Positions 6,154-7,698 of a stretch of 7,698 nt of DNA are shown piece after piece; positions within the stretch are counted from its first letter, which is position 1, and every line of letters begins with the position of its first letter. Below the pieces are notes generated by a model that was not told the origin of the DNA, searched no databases, and worked only from the letters and a program-made list of their open reading frames with translations. The DNA comes from Candidatus Altarchaeota archaeon. Its GTDB lineage: Archaea; Altiarchaeota; Altiarchaeia; IMC4; QMZM01. The stretch is taken from assembly GCA_015523055.1 (NCBI GenBank), contig WALD01000021.1:1-7698 (forward strand). Reading direction: 5' to 3'. A program made the position numbers and the translations under genes.

Positions 6154-7650
6154 ATGACCAATTATACAAAGAGGGCTGTAAAGGGAACGAGCATAGTCTT
6201 CCTGATGACAATTATAACATCTTTCCTGTCCTATCTCTGGCGCGTTCTCCTGGAGGGGAGCCTCACAAAGAGCGATTATGGGCTTGTTTTTGCTATGGTT
6301 GCCTTCTTCCAGTTAATTCTGGTTTTTAAGGACCTCGGGCTGAATTCCGCGCTTGTTAAATACATTGCAGAATTCAGAGTAAAGAAACAACCGGACCTGA
6401 TAAAGGGTTCAATCCTCATTGCCTTTATCATCCAGTTCCTTATTGGGTTTTTAATCGGCATTGCTGCAATAGTATTCTCAGACTCTATTGCAACAGTTAT
6501 TTTCCATGATTATGCAGATACAGCCCGTGTTTCCCTCCTGATAAAGCTCTATGCAATTGCGATGATTCTCGTTCCCGGGGCAGTGTTAATGAGATCCTGC
6601 TTTCAGGGATTCCAGAGGATTGAGTACTTTTCACTCACAACATTCCTGAGGGCATTTTCACTTCTTTTCTTCACCTACATATTTCTGGGCAAGGGTCTTT
6701 TTGTGATTGCACCTATCCTGGCTTATGTTATGTACTATCTTCTGCCACCATTAATCTACCTTCCACTCTTCATAAAAAAGGTATTTCCCGATTTCTTCAG
6801 GGTAAAGACAACCATCGACAGGAAACTCACAAAGAAGCTCTTTCGTTTCGGGATTCCGGTAATCCTCACTGGCTTTGGAGGGATAATATTCACCACCACT
6901 GATACTGCAATTCTTACCCTATTCCGCCCACTCAAAGAGGTTGCTCTTTACAACCTTGGCATGCCGACATCAAGGATACTCTGGAAGCTGAGCGCCGCAC
7001 TGACGGTGGTTCTCCTTCCTTTATCATCTGAACTATGGACATCAAGGAGCGTAGACCTGATAGGGAGGGGGATGAGAATTCTCTACAAATACACCTTCAT
7101 GTTCATCCTGCCCCTCTCAATACTCATGTTTGTATTCCCTGAGATAATCCTCCGGATAATCTTTGGAAGCGATTCTGTAGCAGCAGCGAATGTCATAAGA
7201 ATTCTCTCCATAGGGGCTATAGCAAGGGTTCTTGGAAGTGCCAATAATACGGTTCTTTCAGGAATAGGCAAACCCAAGGAGGTCAGCAGGGTAACCCTTA
7301 TCGGAGCCGGAGTTAATCTACTTCTTAATCTGGCATTAATCCCCCTCTATGGGATGGAGGGTGCGGCCGCTGCAACAACATTCACATTCATTCTGATGTT
7401 CCTTATGACTGCGAGAAAACTTCACAGATTCATAGCTATGGGATTTCCATGGAAGGATTTTCTCAGCATTGCAGGGGCAGGAATCCTCGTTCTGGCGTTC
7501 ATCTTTATAGTAACGGTCCTTGAGATTGACCTCTGGACAAAGCTCATAATATCGCTTGTTTTCGGTTCAGTAATCTATGTTTTATCTCTACTGGCTCTGG
7601 GGACATTGAGCCTGGCTGAGGCCAAAGGAGTGCTGAATAGAATATTTTAG
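6154..7650 (+). CDS. Wzx/MATE-type oligosaccharide flippase
   Basis: The 498-residue integral membrane protein has hydrophobic segments along its whole length, consistent with the 12-14 helices of the MOP-superfamily polysaccharide exporters (Polysacc_synt, Wzx/RfbX, MviN-like). The N-terminus has the family's G-S-hydrophobic first helix, then LTKSDYGLVFA at 37-47 and DLGLNSALVKYIAE at 60-73, a well-known Wzx pattern. In the C-terminal half, GIGKPKEVSR followed by GAGVNLLLNLALIPLYGMEGAAAATT matches the second repeat (Polysacc_synt_C). Known members flip polyprenyl-linked sugars or oligosaccharides from the cytoplasmic to the outer face; archaeal AglR is a relative. The length is normal and no damage is seen. 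ATG 6154 directly follows AAAGG with no spacer, so a usual SD start is unlikely and a short-leader start fits better. It is transcribed from the region it shares with the divergent methyltransferase gene. Substrate unknown. Confidence 0.9.
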   Translation: MTNYTKRAVKGTSIVFLMTIITSFLSYLWRVLLEGSLTKSDYGLVFAMVAFFQLILVFKDLGLNSALVKYIAEFRVKKQPDLIKGSILIAFIIQFLIGFLIGIAAIVFSDSIATVIFHDYADTARVSLLIKLYAIAMILVPGAVLMRSCFQGFQRIEYFSLTTFLRAFSLLFFTYIFLGKGLFVIAPILAYVMYYLLPPLIYLPLFIKKVFPDFFRVKTTIDRKLTKKLFRFGIPVILTGFGGIIFTTTDTAILTLFRPLKEVALYNLGMPTSRILWKLSAALTVVLLPLSSELWTSRSVDLIGRGMRILYKYTFMFILPLSILMFVFPEIILRIIFGSDSVAAANVIRILSIGAIARVLGSANNTVLSGIGKPKEVSRVTLIGAGVNLLLNLALIPLYGMEGAAAATTFTFILMFLMTARKLHRFIAMGFPWKDFLSIAGAGILVLAFIFIVTVLEIDLWTKLIISLVFGSVIYVLSLLALGTLSLAEAKGVLNRIF

Positions 7651-7698
7651 TATTTAAACATATTATATAATATTATGCATATCTATAATATCATAGAA
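7651..7698. other. AT-rich non-coding end of the window
   Basis: The 48 bases after the flippase stop are nearly all A and T. They hold a loose inverted repeat, ATATTAT at 7670-7676 and ATAATAT at 7685-7691, with an 8-base spacer. It may be part of a transcription end or the promoter of a gene beyond the window. There is no T-run after a GC-rich stem, so no terminator is called. Confidence 0.3.

Noticed and set aside
7670..7691. Intrinsic terminator after the flippase gene
   Set aside because: The inverted repeat is made only of A and T, would form a weak stem, and has no following T-run.
1..7698. CRISPR array, tRNA gene or insertion sequence
   Set aside because: No regularly spaced direct repeats, no cloverleaf with a TTCGA-type loop, and no transposase-like reading frame were seen on either strand.

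Overview
The window is a fragment of a prokaryotic chromosome and most probably archaeal. Arginine is written almost wholly with AGG/AGA, ATA is a common isoleucine codon, SD-like sequences are weak or absent before most starts, and TATA-like boxes sit at archaeal spacing in the few gaps. The gene set fits archaeal protein N-glycosylation or surface-polysaccharide assembly. The lineage cannot be fixed from this sequence, and a bacterial host is not excluded.

Layout. Bases 1-982 hold an AT-rich AbiE-type (type IV) toxin-antitoxin pair: the C-terminal end of an AbiEi antitoxin, cut by the window edge, and a complete AbiEii nucleotidyltransferase toxin overlapping it by 8 bases. At about 983-988 the base composition changes and a glycan-assembly cluster begins. 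On the + strand it holds a GT2 glycosyltransferase cut short after its nucleotide-sugar half (988-1374), a complete GT4 glycosyltransferase (1379-2644), a GT39/PMT-like membrane glycosyltransferase with an N-terminal winged-helix domain (2651-4462), and a UPF0104 flippase-like membrane protein (4462-5427). A class I SAM methyltransferase lies on the - strand (5405-6103) and overlaps the preceding gene tail to tail. A 50-base divergent promoter region separates it from a complete Wzx/MATE-type oligosaccharide flippase on the + strand (6154-7650). The last 48 bases are very AT-rich and non-coding. No stretch longer than 300 bases lacks a gene, and no tRNA, rRNA, CRISPR array or insertion sequence was seen.

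How the genes may work together (inference). The cytoplasmic GT4, formerly with the GT2, would build a lipid-linked sugar. The methyltransferase could modify a sugar or lipid. The Wzx-type protein would flip the lipid-linked sugar or oligosaccharide across the membrane. The PMT-like enzyme would transfer sugar from a polyprenyl-phosphate carrier on the outer face. The Wzx-like plus PMT-like pairing recalls AglR and AglS of Haloferax, and the UPF0104 fold resembles the membrane part of AglD.

The points most worth a second look are the winged-helix/PMT fusion, the truncated GT2 beside a defence-island boundary, and an inverted repeat in the divergent promoter region. No wholly new system is evident.
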